Shown one piece after another: positions 8,262 through 16,727 of a stretch of 32,353 nt of DNA. A model generated the notes under the pieces. The model worked only from the letters and a program-made list of their open reading frames with translations, did not search any database and was not told where the DNA came from. The DNA comes from JBNKDD01 sp050288085 (GTDB taxonomy: Bacteria; Chloroflexota; Anaerolineae; Aggregatilineales; UBA3940): positions 1 to 32,353 of the forward strand of contig JBNKDD010000030.1 in NCBI GenBank assembly GCA_050288085.1. The letters are read 5' to 3'. Every line of letters starts with the position of its first letter. Positions within the stretch are counted from its first letter, which is position 1. The position numbers and the translations under genes are program-made.

Positions 8262-10339
8262 CTCTCACCTGCCAACGGGGTGGTAAACCAGAAACAGGCT
8301 CCACCCTCAGAGTGATTTTCAACGCCAACTTCTCCCTTTTGCGCTTCAACAATTGCCTTGACAACGTATAAGCCTAACCCGACACCGGCTACATCATTCT
8401 CACTTGTTCTTCCGGATCGGGCAAAACGCCGGAAGACCTCGCGCTGGAATTTTTCGGAAATCCCCGGCCCATGATCGATTACCTCAATCCGGGCGTGTTT
8501 ATCCATTTTTGTTACCTTGACGATGATCTCGGCATTGGTTGGGCCGTATTTGTTGGCATTCGATATGAGATTGACCAGAACCTGTACCGTCCGGCGGGGA
8601 TCAATCATCACAACCGGCATCTTGATCGGGCATTCGACCACAAGGTGCTGCTCGTATTTCCGAAGCAGCGGAGACATGATCTGGGCTGCTTCACCCACAA
8701 TTTGCCCTAAATCAATAGGCCGGGCCGATACACGGAATCGGCGGGCTTCGATGCTTGCGCTCTCCAATAAGTTGTCGATCAAGGTCTGGATGCCGAGGAT
8801 ACCCAGGTGCAGGGAGATCATTAATTCTTGATATTCCCCCGGTGATAGTTCTTCAGACTGGTCGATCAACAGCTCCGAAGAGGCCGCCAGCGCGGATAGG
8901 GGGGTGCGGAACTCGTGCGCCATGTTGCTTAAGAAATGTTCAAGGAGCCGGTTGAGGGCTTCTTCTTCGCTGATATCACGTAAGACCAGGGCCACATGGG
9001 CATTAATCTCGCCGCGTGGAGTCAGCCTGGCTCCCGTCACGGCAATGGTGGTCTGAAGGTCAGAGGGGAGTCTTAGCGTGACTTTATGCTTTTTACCCGG
9101 CGGTGGGATCAGTTCGCTGAACAGGGTGTTATCGTCGGCGGGTTTAAAGACCTCGTTAATCGATTTGCCCAGGGCATCCTCTGCACTCCAGCCGATAATG
9201 CGTGATGCCCCCGAACTAAAAAAGGTGATCCGGCCATAGTTATCGAGGGTAACAATCCCTTCGACCATCGATTCCAACAGATGGTCGCTCCAGTCTTTTT
9301 CCTGCCGCAGATGGGAAAGAATTTCTTTCAAGTCAGACCGGGCACGCTCAAGTACCTGGGCTACATGTGCCACCTCGAAGACCGATTTGTTATCCACCAC
9401 AATCTCATGATCCAGGTCGCCTTTTCTCATCACGGCGGCGGATTGGGCCAGTTGAATCAGCGGGCGGCTGAATCGCCGGGCTAACAGCATCCCCAAACCG
9501 GAGGCGATAATCGTGGTGCCGATGATGCTGGCAGTCAGGAGCAAGATCAACTGCCGTTGGGTGGCGGTTATTTCTGCGATGGGCAGAACGACCTCAATCT
9601 CAACGGCGCTTCCATCCAGCGGGGCACGGGCGGCGTAATACTGCTGGTGATCCAGGGTAAAGATAGATGTCTCGATTCCGGCTGCCGCATTGGGGTCCGC
9701 CAGAATCTCGCGCTGTGCCTCTCCGATAGGGCCGTCCATGCTGGTGGCCGAGAGTTCACCATTGGCCCAAAGGACATGTTCCAGGCCGGTCTGATCACGC
9801 ATCTGGGCAGCGAATGAATCGTCAAGCAGTTGGCCGATAATGATCAGTCCGGGTTGTGATCCATTGTTTGTAATCGGGTGCGCGGCGAGCAGCCATATCT
9901 CATTGTCGAGGATGTCGATATGACTTCCCAGTGAGCATAAATCCTTCTCGAACGGCTCAAACTTATAGACAAAGATTGCCTCATCATCCAGGCAGATGCC
10001 GATCAGATCAGACCCGGCCCCGGCCTGTAACTCACTGAGATAGCTTTCTAAGTCTTCGCGGGCGGTGGCTCTGTGATCGTCTTCGGCTAATAAATTGCGC
10101 AGGGTTGGCCGTTGGGCCGTCAACGAGGCCAGGTCACCTAAGCGGGTTTGTTCGGCGGCGTAGAGTGCCTGTGCGGCGTGCGCACCTTGATCGATTTGCG
10201 CCCAGGCCTGGTGGCTCAGTTGAGTATGAATAATCCACAAAGCGGGTATCCCGGCTACTGCTGCCGCCAGGATTGCAATCAACATGAAACTAAAAACTAG
10301 CTGTACCTGTAGACTGCGCGTTAGGGGTGTCTGGGTCAT
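8258..10339 (-). CDS. Membrane sensor histidine kinase (HAMP-PAS-HisKA-HATPase)
   Basis: 693 aa. TM1 lies at about 14-38 and TM2 at about 263-287, bracketing an extracytoplasmic sensor of about 220 residues. HAMP follows (about 288-342), then a PAS domain (about 350-455). The HisKA motif FLSNMAHEFRTPL has phosphoacceptor His475. The ATPase domain shows the N box NLISNANKYG (about 590-599), G1 DHGPG (622-626) and G2 GVGLGLYVVK (from 652). All catalytic elements are intact. The extracytoplasmic part has FVYKFEP and WLLAAHPIT, consistent with a Cache-like fold, but the ligand is unknown. The SD before ATG 10339 is weak. It precedes and overlaps its response regulator. Confidence 0.93.
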   Translation of the reverse strand: MTQTPLTRSLQVQLVFSFMLIAILAAAVAGIPALWIIHTQLSHQAWAQIDQGAHAAQALYAAEQTRLGDLASLTAQRPTLRNLLAEDDHRATAREDLESYLSELQAGAGSDLIGICLDDEAIFVYKFEPFEKDLCSLGSHIDILDNEIWLLAAHPITNNGSQPGLIIIGQLLDDSFAAQMRDQTGLEHVLWANGELSATSMDGPIGEAQREILADPNAAAGIETSIFTLDHQQYYAARAPLDGSAVEIEVVLPIAEITATQRQLILLLTASIIGTTIIASGLGMLLARRFSRPLIQLAQSAAVMRKGDLDHEIVVDNKSVFEVAHVAQVLERARSDLKEILSHLRQEKDWSDHLLESMVEGIVTLDNYGRITFFSSGASRIIGWSAEDALGKSINEVFKPADDNTLFSELIPPPGKKHKVTLRLPSDLQTTIAVTGARLTPRGEINAHVALVLRDISEEEALNRLLEHFLSNMAHEFRTPLSALAASSELLIDQSEELSPGEYQELMISLHLGILGIQTLIDNLLESASIEARRFRVSARPIDLGQIVGEAAQIMSPLLRKYEQHLVVECPIKMPVVMIDPRRTVQVLVNLISNANKYGPTNAEIIVKVTKMDKHARIEVIDHGPGISEKFQREVFRRFARSGRTSENDVAGVGLGLYVVKAIVEAQKGEVGVENHSEGGACFWFTTPLAGER

Positions 10340-10399
10340 TAATCAAATCTCAATGCAAAAGTATTGCGAAGGCGTTGAGGAGGGCATCGATTTTTCTTG

Positions 10400-10405
10400 A
10401 TTATA
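10400..10405 (-). promoter_or_regulatory. Candidate -10 box (TATAAT) for the two-component operon
   Basis: A perfect TATAAT on the minus strand lies 61 nt upstream of the kinase ATG, just beyond a stable hairpin. No consensus -35 is found at 16-18 bp, so it may need an activator or may be chance. Confidence 0.35.
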
Positions 10406-10415
10406 CCCCGTCTAT

Positions 10416-10451
10416 TGTCCTGGCCCCTTATAAGCACCAGGGGCCAGGACA
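10416..10451 (-). terminator. 13-bp perfect hairpin after the nuoEF fusion
   Basis: TGTCCTGGCCCCT (10416-10428) and its exact complement (10439-10451) enclose a 10-nt loop. It begins 9 nt after the nuoEF stop. On the minus strand no U-tract follows, so it may act as a weak terminator, as an mRNA 3' stabiliser, or as a repeat element. Confidence 0.5.
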
Positions 10452-10460
10452 TGATTCTTG

Positions 10461-12197
10461 TCAGGCTGTTTCGAGATCGTGTAAGACGGTCAGGACAGGA
10501 TTCGCTGCGGTCATTCCCAGGCCGCAGTTGCAAGTCTTCTTGATCGTCTGGCCGAGTTCTTCCAACTTTTGCAGGTCTGATGCCGATCCAACCCCCAGGT
10601 TGATCTTGCTGATCAGGGTATGAATCTGCCGGGTTCCAAGTCGGCAGGGGGCGCACAACCCGCAGGTCTCGTGGACAAAGAAGTGGGCCAATCCTTCCAG
10701 TATTCCCCATAGGTCAACCGATTGGTTGAACACCATGATGGCCCCCGAACCGATTGGTACATCTATCTGGCAGAGGTCTTCATGGGTGAGTGGTGTATCG
10801 AGTTTGTCTGGAAACAGGAAGCCTCCTGCTGCCCCACCTAAAAGGAGCGCCTGGGGTTCGCCGTCAAATCCGCCGCCGAACTCCTCGATCAACTCCCGGA
10901 CGGTCAGCCCGAAAGGTGCTTCCACAACACCGGGCTTATTGACATGCCCGCTCAGGCAAAATAGTTTCAGTCCAACCGATTGGGCCGTCCCCCACTGGTG
11001 GAACCACTCCCCACCATGCAGGATCAGGTCTGGGATGACGGCCAGCGTCTCGACGTTATTGATGGCCGTTGGCTTGCCGAATAAACCGCTCTGGGTTGGG
11101 TATGGGGGTTTCAGGCGAGGATGTCCACGCTTTCCCTCAATGGCTTCAAACAGGGCGGTTTCCTCACCGCAGATATAAGCCCCGGCATTGTGCCGAGCCT
11201 CAACATTAAAGGTGTAGTCGGTACCGGCGATATGCTCTCCGAGCAAGTCGGCTTCATATAATTGGTCCAATGCCTCTTCAACAATCTCGGTGGCTTCTGG
11301 ATATTCTCCCCGGATGAAAACATAGCCTGTCTCAGCGCCGGTTGCGTAGGCGCTCAGGATTAACCCCTCAAGAACTCGATAGGGGTTACCTTCCATCAGG
11401 GCACGATCTTTGAATGTGCCCGGCTCCGACTCATCAAAGTTGCAGACCACATACTTTGATTGACCCGGTGCGGTGCGTGCGAACTGCCACTTGACTCCGG
11501 TCTGGAATCCGGCCCCGCCCCGCCCGGATAAACGGGACTCTTTGACCTCGTCGATCACCTGCTCAGGTGTCATTTCGTAAAGAGCTTTTTCCAGTGCGGT
11601 GAAAGCGCCTTCAGAACGGTGAGCGGCGAGGTCGGTTGGTGCGAGTCTGCCAATAGGGGCGGTCAATATCCGGGGATTACCGTCCACCTGGATGGATGGT
11701 GTTTGTGCTTCCCCTCGCAGCATGGCGGGTACATCACTCAGTGAGATGTTGACCTGTGCTTTTTCGTTGACCAGCGCGGCGGGAGCCTGATCGCATAATC
11801 CGAGACAGGGCACTGCTTTGACGCTGTGTTTGCCGTCGGCGCTGGTTTGACCGGGTTCGGCTACACCAATTTTCTGGCAGGACTCTTCGAGTATTTGCCT
11901 GGCTCCGGCTACGGTACAGGATGGGCCGGTGCAAACCACACAGTGTATCTCGCCGGATGGTTCCAGGGAGAATTTATCATAAAAGGTCGCGACACCGTAA
12001 ACCTGACAAAGAGGAACTTTGAGCTTTTCGGCTACATATTCTAATAACTCCTTGGGCAAATGCCCGAAAACTTCCTGCCCGGTGATGAGCACTTCTACAA
12101 GCCCGTGAGCTTTGTAGTTGAAGCGTTTCATGGCTTGTTCTACTGCTTCAAAACGTTCGTCTCCGGTAGAAATGCCGTACCCGGTTTTTGTATTCAT
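10461..12197 (-). CDS. NuoE-NuoF fusion: NADH-binding diaphorase subunit
   Basis: 578 aa. Residues 1 to about 160 are a NuoE-like thioredoxin-fold 2Fe-2S domain with Cys89, Cys94, Cys131 and Cys135 (C-x4-C and C-x3-C). Residues about 185-578 are NuoF: the FMN/NADH glycine-rich loop SGRGGAGF (about 224-231), CNFDESEPGTFKDR (252-265), YICGEETAL and a 4Fe-4S site of Cys512, Cys515, Cys518 and probably Cys558. All ligands are present, so it should oxidise or reduce NAD(P)(H) and pass electrons via FMN and FeS. It lacks the extra ferredoxin domains often found in HydB/HndC electron-bifurcating subunits. No other complex I, hydrogenase or formate dehydrogenase gene is in the window, so its partner is unknown. 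ATG 12197 has AAAGG 8 nt upstream. It lies downstream of two AAA+ regulators. Confidence 0.92.
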   Translation of the reverse strand: MNTKTGYGISTGDERFEAVEQAMKRFNYKAHGLVEVLITGQEVFGHLPKELLEYVAEKLKVPLCQVYGVATFYDKFSLEPSGEIHCVVCTGPSCTVAGARQILEESCQKIGVAEPGQTSADGKHSVKAVPCLGLCDQAPAALVNEKAQVNISLSDVPAMLRGEAQTPSIQVDGNPRILTAPIGRLAPTDLAAHRSEGAFTALEKALYEMTPEQVIDEVKESRLSGRGGAGFQTGVKWQFARTAPGQSKYVVCNFDESEPGTFKDRALMEGNPYRVLEGLILSAYATGAETGYVFIRGEYPEATEIVEEALDQLYEADLLGEHIAGTDYTFNVEARHNAGAYICGEETALFEAIEGKRGHPRLKPPYPTQSGLFGKPTAINNVETLAVIPDLILHGGEWFHQWGTAQSVGLKLFCLSGHVNKPGVVEAPFGLTVRELIEEFGGGFDGEPQALLLGGAAGGFLFPDKLDTPLTHEDLCQIDVPIGSGAIMVFNQSVDLWGILEGLAHFFVHETCGLCAPCRLGTRQIHTLISKINLGVGSASDLQKLEELGQTIKKTCNCGLGMTAANPVLTVLHDLETA

Positions 12198-12556
12198 GTC
12201 CTTGGCCTTTCATACTCACTGCTTCTCCAGACTGGGATATCTATGGACAACCGGGTTTGATAACAATGCGCTGCCAGTCGTCTGGCTTAGTCAGAACTTA
12301 CGTTTCATACTGCCATTCCTTGGGTGATCGGATCGGTTGTGATCCAAATTTTGTTGACCTGCCATAACTGCTCCTTTACGTGGTCAGGTGCGTGTAAAGC
12401 CCTGGGCCTGAAAATTCACTTCCTCCAAGAATCAAATAATCTGCCCGCTGTTGGGCTTCGTTATATTTGAAAGATAACAGCTAGAAATGACGGGAATTGT
12501 GATTACCCTGTGACAAATCGATGATAAAAACTGACAGGGGGATACCCGTAGAGGAG
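12198..12556. other. Long intergenic leader upstream of nuoEF
   Basis: About 360 nt without a supportable gene. It must hold the nuoEF promoter, because a strong terminator closes the upstream gene. I could not choose a convincing -35/-10 pair. A lone half (GTTTCAT, 12302-12308) of the palindrome found at 14538-14586 is present, but its other arm does not match. Confidence 0.5.
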
Positions 12557-12589
12557 AAAAGACGGCTATGAGAGGTCCTCATAGCCGTC
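12557..12589 (-). terminator. Rho-independent terminator of the 12595-14388 regulator
   Basis: A perfect 12-bp stem (12561-12572 with 12578-12589; arm GACGGCTATGAG) with a 5-nt loop is followed on the minus strand by TTTTCTC. It starts 6 nt after the stop codon, so the regulator transcript ends here and nuoEF needs its own promoter. Confidence 0.9.
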
Positions 12590-12594
12590 GGAGC

Positions 12595-14388
12595 TTATGC
12601 CTTAAAATAATCGGCTGTGATGTTATATTGTTTCATCTGTCGCCAGAGGGTTGTCCTGCTGACCCCCAGCAGTTCTGCCATTTCGGTTACCCGCCCTTCA
12701 CAGGTCCAGCCTGCTCTTAGAATGGCTTTTCTGGCAACCTCATCCAGGGTGAGAACCGGCTCGGCATAGGATGCTGCGTGGGTCGTAAGATTTCCTTCTT
12801 GCATGAAGTCCGGTAAGTCCTCGACCAGGATCTTCTGGGCGAATCGCTGGTTGTAAGCGAACTCCAGCACGGTTTCCATCTCGCGGATATTTCCCGGCCA
12901 GTGATACTGGTAGAAGATATCCATCACCTCTTCATGCGCATAAATCGGTGAACCAACCCCATATTTGTCAGCGATCCGTTCCAATAGAACCGAGGTGAGT
13001 AGGGGGATATCTTCTTTGCGCTTGTGCAGCGGGGGCATATGAAGATGGAATATCTTAAAGCGGTAATACAACGCCGATAGGAACTTGCCCTGTGCGATCA
13101 GCCGCTCCAAATCTTGATCGGTTGTACTGATAATTCGCACGTCAACCGGGATTTGCTGGGTTTCCCCCAGGCGGACGACTCGCCGGTTTTCGATCACGTA
13201 GAGCAGGGCCTCTTGCAATTGGAGGGGCAGGCTGTCGATGTGAGTGAATTGCAGAGTCCCATGATGGGCAATCTCAAATTGGCTGGGCTGGCTGCCGTTT
13301 GGTTTCCCATTGCCCCCCAGAATCTCCTGCATGATGTACTGGGAGGGTATCGCCCGGCAGTTGATATTGATCAGGGGGTTGTCGGAGCGGCTGCTTTCGG
13401 CATGGATGGCCCGCGCCAGGTAGTTTTTCCCCGTTCCGCTCTGGCCCTGGATCAGAACCGGGGCCACCGCCCGCGCCGCAACCTGCGCCTGGCGCAGCAC
13501 CGGACGCATCGCTGTTGATTCAGCACAGAGCCTGTCGGCGGTTAAAGTCGTAGGGGATTTGCCGTGAGCCGGTTCCGATGGCTCATCGGGCGCAGTGAGA
13601 TCGATCACGGCGATGCTGCTGCTGTTTTGATACCGGCGGCCATATGATGGTCGTAGGCTGATGGCTCCTCGCATATATTTACCATTCAGCCTGAAATTGA
13701 CCTCCATCTCGTTCAGTATGCGGTTATTGATCAGTGCATCGTTGAGCGCCGGGGGGAATTCCAATAAGAGCCGATCTTTGCGGAACCGTCCCGGAAGCTG
13801 GTTGAAGCCATGCTGCCGCTTATCGTACAGGGTGATGTGATAGGCTGTATACTGCCCGCCATGATCACGGCGGGTGACCGATTCGTCGTACTCCAGGATA
13901 AAATCTTTTTCATCCGGGCAGTGATTGCTGATCAGTGCGTAGAAGAGGCCAAAGAAGATTTCGTCAGGGTAGGGTACACGGGTGATAACATTGATCTGCC
14001 CATTGTCTAATACTTCGGTATAAATCTCCCCGATATTTGAACCCCGGTGAGTAGCGGCGTAGAGCGTTGCCCATTCGATCAAAGCTTCTTCTAAGGATAA
14101 TTCAGTGAAGGAGGGCTGGAGATTGATCGTATCAAACATGGCAACCCCAATGCTGATCAGGTGTCCGGGTGCATCGGGGTGATCTTGCAGCAGATCATGC
14201 AGGACGTTTAACCAATCCTGAAGGTGATACCATTGTTTCGGATCGACGGTTTGCAATCCATGACGGCCAAGCAGCCCATGGCGCATCAAATAAGGGGCGA
14301 TGCTTTTGTAGCTTACACACTGCAAGAATGCCACAACGACCTCGCCCAACACTTTTACATCCGGTGAGAAGGTAACATAACTCTGCAC
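12595..14388 (-). CDS. Fis-type AAA+ transcription regulator without GAFTGA and with degenerate Walker B
   Basis: 597 aa from GTG 14388 (GGGAGG 8 nt upstream). Residues 1 to about 190 are an unrecognised sensor region; about 205-265 may be PAS-like. The AAA+ domain (about 285-525) has Walker A GQSGTGKN (Lys321). Where Walker B should read LDE it has TLQFTHI (378-384), and the GAFTGA loop is absent (LGGNGKPNGSQPSQF instead). The Fis-type helix-turn-helix (about 552-597) is VTEMAELLGVSRTTLWRQMK. Family knowledge: GAFTGA contacts sigma-54, and the Walker B acidic pair is needed for ATP hydrolysis. This protein is therefore unlikely to be a standard enhancer-binding activator; it may bind DNA with a ligand- or ATP-sensing but non-hydrolysing domain. 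It is a paralogue of the upstream 14595-16586 gene. Confidence 0.9.
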   Translation of the reverse strand: MQSYVTFSPDVKVLGEVVVAFLQCVSYKSIAPYLMRHGLLGRHGLQTVDPKQWYHLQDWLNVLHDLLQDHPDAPGHLISIGVAMFDTINLQPSFTELSLEEALIEWATLYAATHRGSNIGEIYTEVLDNGQINVITRVPYPDEIFFGLFYALISNHCPDEKDFILEYDESVTRRDHGGQYTAYHITLYDKRQHGFNQLPGRFRKDRLLLEFPPALNDALINNRILNEMEVNFRLNGKYMRGAISLRPSYGRRYQNSSSIAVIDLTAPDEPSEPAHGKSPTTLTADRLCAESTAMRPVLRQAQVAARAVAPVLIQGQSGTGKNYLARAIHAESSRSDNPLININCRAIPSQYIMQEILGGNGKPNGSQPSQFEIAHHGTLQFTHIDSLPLQLQEALLYVIENRRVVRLGETQQIPVDVRIISTTDQDLERLIAQGKFLSALYYRFKIFHLHMPPLHKRKEDIPLLTSVLLERIADKYGVGSPIYAHEEVMDIFYQYHWPGNIREMETVLEFAYNQRFAQKILVEDLPDFMQEGNLTTHAASYAEPVLTLDEVARKAILRAGWTCEGRVTEMAELLGVSRTTLWRQMKQYNITADYFKA

Positions 14389-14492
14389 GAGTAAAACCTC
14401 CCGCGAGAACTGTTTGTATCGTTCAAAGGTCTGTAATGGAGGAAGTGATTGGCGTCCTATAGTTCGCTGATAGGGCGATGATACACAATGTC

Positions 14493-14522
14493 ATCATAAA
14501 CGAGGTGGTGGGATTTCTTCAA
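14493..14522 (-). promoter_or_regulatory. Sigma-70-like promoter of the 12595-14388 regulator
   Basis: On the minus strand TTGAAG (14517-14522) and TATGAT (14493-14498) are spaced by 18 bp. The predicted start near 14486 leaves a leader of about 98 nt. Two palindromes end just upstream of the -35. Confidence 0.45.
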
Positions 14523-14537
14523 GGAAGAAGTATTTTA

Positions 14538-14554
14538 TGTTTCATAATGCAACA
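14538..14554. promoter_or_regulatory. Operator-like palindrome, site 1
   Basis: TGTTTCATAATGCAACA is an 8-1-8 palindrome with one mismatched pair; the flanking A/T extends it to 19 bp. It is 16/17 identical to site 2. Its centre (14546) is about 60 bp upstream of the predicted start. It is probably bound by a Fis-type HTH dimer, most likely one of the flanking regulators. Confidence 0.65.
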
Positions 14555-14569
14555 TGCAATAATTTATCT

Positions 14570-14586
14570 TGTTTCATAATGAAACA
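14570..14586. promoter_or_regulatory. Operator-like palindrome, site 2
   Basis: TGTTTCATAATGAAACA is a perfect 8-1-8 palindrome. Its centre (14578) is 32 bp from that of site 1, about three helical turns, so both sites face the same side of the DNA. It lies 8 nt past the stop codon of the upstream regulator. Confidence 0.7.
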
Positions 14587-14594
14587 GTCAATTG

Positions 14595-16586
14595 TTAGCG
14601 TTTGAAATAATCGGCTGAAATGTTCATTTCCTTCATCTTGCGCCAGAGTGTTGTCCGGCCCATTCCCAACAGTTCGGCCATTTCCCCTACTCTTCCTTCG
14701 CAGGCCCAGCCCGCCCGGATAACGGCTTCCCGTTCCGCTTCCGCCGCACTCATGACAGGCTGATCTTCGCCTTCCGGCTCCCCACTGCCGCCGATCCGAA
14801 TAAACGACGGCAAATCGGCCACCCGCAGGATGTGGTCGTAGCGCTTGTAGACAGCGCTCTCCAACGTGTTTTCTAACTCACGGACATTCTCCGGCCAGGG
14901 ATATTGTTTCAATATTTCCATAACCCCATCCTCAAGCTGGATCGGGTCTTTGAGTTCCAACCGGCTGCTCAGGTAATGTAGAAAGCGAAGGACTAATTCA
15001 GGGATTTCATCAGCTCGCTCGCGGAGAGGCGGGATATGCAGGTTGGTTACCCCAAATCGGAAATAGAGATCGGGGAGAAACAGCCCGGCCTGGCTCAATG
15101 CTGCAAGGTCTTTTTGCGTTGTCCCGATAATGCGCACGTCAAGAGGGACTTCCCAGTTTTCACCCAACTGGGGGATCGTCCCGGTTTCGATGGCGTTGAG
15201 CAGCGCATTCTGCACTTCTAAGGAGAGCGTGTGAATTTGATCCAACAGCAGGGTTCCGCCGCGGGCCAGTTCAAATTTACTGAGCAATCCTCGCGGCGTA
15301 TTATCCTGATACCCATAGCCAAGCAGTGTTCCCAGCATCAACTCATGGGGGATTGTGCCGCAGTTTACACTGACGAAAGGTTTATTGGCCCGTTGTCCTT
15401 CATTATGGATGGCCCGCGCCAGAAAATTCTTCCCGACGCCGGTTTCACCCCATAACAGGATCGGTGTGCCGCTTCGAGCTGCTATCCGTGCCTGCCGCAA
15501 AACAGATTGCATGACACCTGAGTGGGCAACGATCTTCTCAAATCTAATGTTTGGATCGCTTTTACCCTGCCTGTAAATCAGTTGATGGACATCTTCAATG
15601 GCGCGTAAAATCATCACGCTTCCATTCAACTGGCGGTCGCTGTCATAAATGCGCCGCAAACTCGCCGATACATTAATCACCTGCCCCTGTACCTTAATAT
15701 TAAATTCGACTTCATCGAGTTCTTGTTCTTCCTGGATAGCATTCCTGATGGATGGTGGGCAGGAGATCATATCCCATAGAGGTTTTCCGACCAGGGCGCT
15801 GCAATTAATCTCAAGAATATCTTCTGCTCTTGAATTAACATGGTTGATGTGGTAGTTCCGATCCCAGGTGAGCACGCCGACCGACAGCCCGTCCAGAATG
15901 CCCTTGAGTTCAGATAACGAACGGTTGGTTTCTTCCACATATAGATTGGTGTGAAGCTGGTTATTGACAGCGCGGGCAGCTTCCATCACTAAGCCCAACG
16001 TGTGGGACGTTGTTTCTTTCGCCAGCGTGACGACCCCCAGCAGGCCAATGATCCGCCCGGTGACATGGTGAATAGGGGCCGCGGAAGTGGTCAGGTGGTG
16101 GAACATCTCAAAGTAATGTTCAGCGCCGACGACCTGGGCAGGCATTGCCGAGAGCAGGGCTAATCCAAAAGCATTGGTTCCCAGGTAACCTTCTGCCCAG
16201 TATGCACCCACCCCGGCATTCAACTTATTCAGCATATCGAGCATATCCTGATCGCCATGCATGGCAAGGATACACCCGGCTCCATCGGCCAGCATGATCG
16301 CACTGTTGGACCCTTCAATGAACTGGTAAATATCTTCAAGGTAGGGAATGGCAACCTCAATCAACATCGATTGAGTTTTGAAGATAGCGGCCAGTCCGGC
16401 CTCGTCCCGGATCATCGTCCGGGGTCTTGATTCAGGAGCAAAGCGCAGTGAGCAGCGCTGCCATGAATTCAGCACGGCGGGATCGCAGCGCGGATCGTCT
16501 ATCTCACTCAAATTCCCGGTGGAGATAAATAATTGCCAGAACTCTTTAAGGACACTTTGTTCAATCGGATAACTGGTGGGTTGCAT
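14595..16586 (-). CDS. AcoR-like GAF-PAS-AAA+-Fis regulator lacking GAFTGA, Walker B E-to-Q
   Basis: 663 aa. The N-terminus has the AcoR-type SWQRCSLRF (41-49), followed by a GAF-like domain (about 75-215, with GYLGTNAFGLAL) and a PAS domain (about 225-330). The AAA+ domain (about 350-590) has Walker A GETGVGKN (Lys386). Walker B is TLLLDQI, with Asp449 kept and Gln450 where Glu is usual. GAFTGA is replaced by YQDNTP (426-431). The first arginine of the FRxDLYYR motif is Leu (GLFLPDLYFRF). The C-terminal HTH (about 618-663) is nearly the same as in the downstream paralogue. ATP binding looks possible, hydrolysis doubtful and sigma-54 contact absent. The SD before ATG 16586 is weak. It is divergent from the methyltransferase gene. 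Confidence 0.92.
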   Translation of the reverse strand: MQPTSYPIEQSVLKEFWQLFISTGNLSEIDDPRCDPAVLNSWQRCSLRFAPESRPRTMIRDEAGLAAIFKTQSMLIEVAIPYLEDIYQFIEGSNSAIMLADGAGCILAMHGDQDMLDMLNKLNAGVGAYWAEGYLGTNAFGLALLSAMPAQVVGAEHYFEMFHHLTTSAAPIHHVTGRIIGLLGVVTLAKETTSHTLGLVMEAARAVNNQLHTNLYVEETNRSLSELKGILDGLSVGVLTWDRNYHINHVNSRAEDILEINCSALVGKPLWDMISCPPSIRNAIQEEQELDEVEFNIKVQGQVINVSASLRRIYDSDRQLNGSVMILRAIEDVHQLIYRQGKSDPNIRFEKIVAHSGVMQSVLRQARIAARSGTPILLWGETGVGKNFLARAIHNEGQRANKPFVSVNCGTIPHELMLGTLLGYGYQDNTPRGLLSKFELARGGTLLLDQIHTLSLEVQNALLNAIETGTIPQLGENWEVPLDVRIIGTTQKDLAALSQAGLFLPDLYFRFGVTNLHIPPLRERADEIPELVLRFLHYLSSRLELKDPIQLEDGVMEILKQYPWPENVRELENTLESAVYKRYDHILRVADLPSFIRIGGSGEPEGEDQPVMSAAEAEREAVIRAGWACEGRVGEMAELLGMGRTTLWRKMKEMNISADYFKR

Positions 16587-16676
16587 AGTTCATATCTTTA
16601 TCAACGAACCCTCAAACAGCGAAGGTTGCAGCGATGCGCAAACGAACTAAGGTTGACTATAGTATACTCCAGGTGC

Positions 16677-16704
16677 TTGAACAAAGAATTCTCAACTTTA
16701 TCAT
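16677..16704 (+). promoter_or_regulatory. Sigma-70-like promoter of the methyltransferase gene
   Basis: TTGAAC (16677-16682) and TATCAT (16699-16704) are spaced by 16 bp, 24 nt upstream of the start codon. The divergent regulator must also start in this 141-nt gap, where an AT-rich stretch around 16653-16668 (ACTATAGTATACT) could serve it. Confidence 0.45.
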
Positions 16705-16727
16705 TCTCGTGATAAGGAGTTACTTAG

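Noticed and set aside
10416..10451. The nuoEF 3' hairpin as a member of the GTAGG repeat family
   Set aside because: Its arms begin TGTCCTGG and have no GTAGG; it is better seen as a transcript-end structure.
12262..12277. A sequence like a sigma-54 -24/-12 promoter (minus strand, TGGCAG...TTG) before nuoEF
   Set aside because: The spacing is one base short and the GC dinucleotide is missing; the nearby AAA+ regulators lack GAFTGA, so there is no support for sigma-54 use.
12302..12308. GTTTCAT half of the palindrome before nuoEF
   Set aside because: The second arm does not match; a 7-mer alone is expected by chance.
16699..16708. ATCATTCTC shared by the methyltransferase promoter and the inverted repeat at 22019
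   Set aside because: Only nine bases match, in an AT-rich promoter, and there is no second arm of the same kind.
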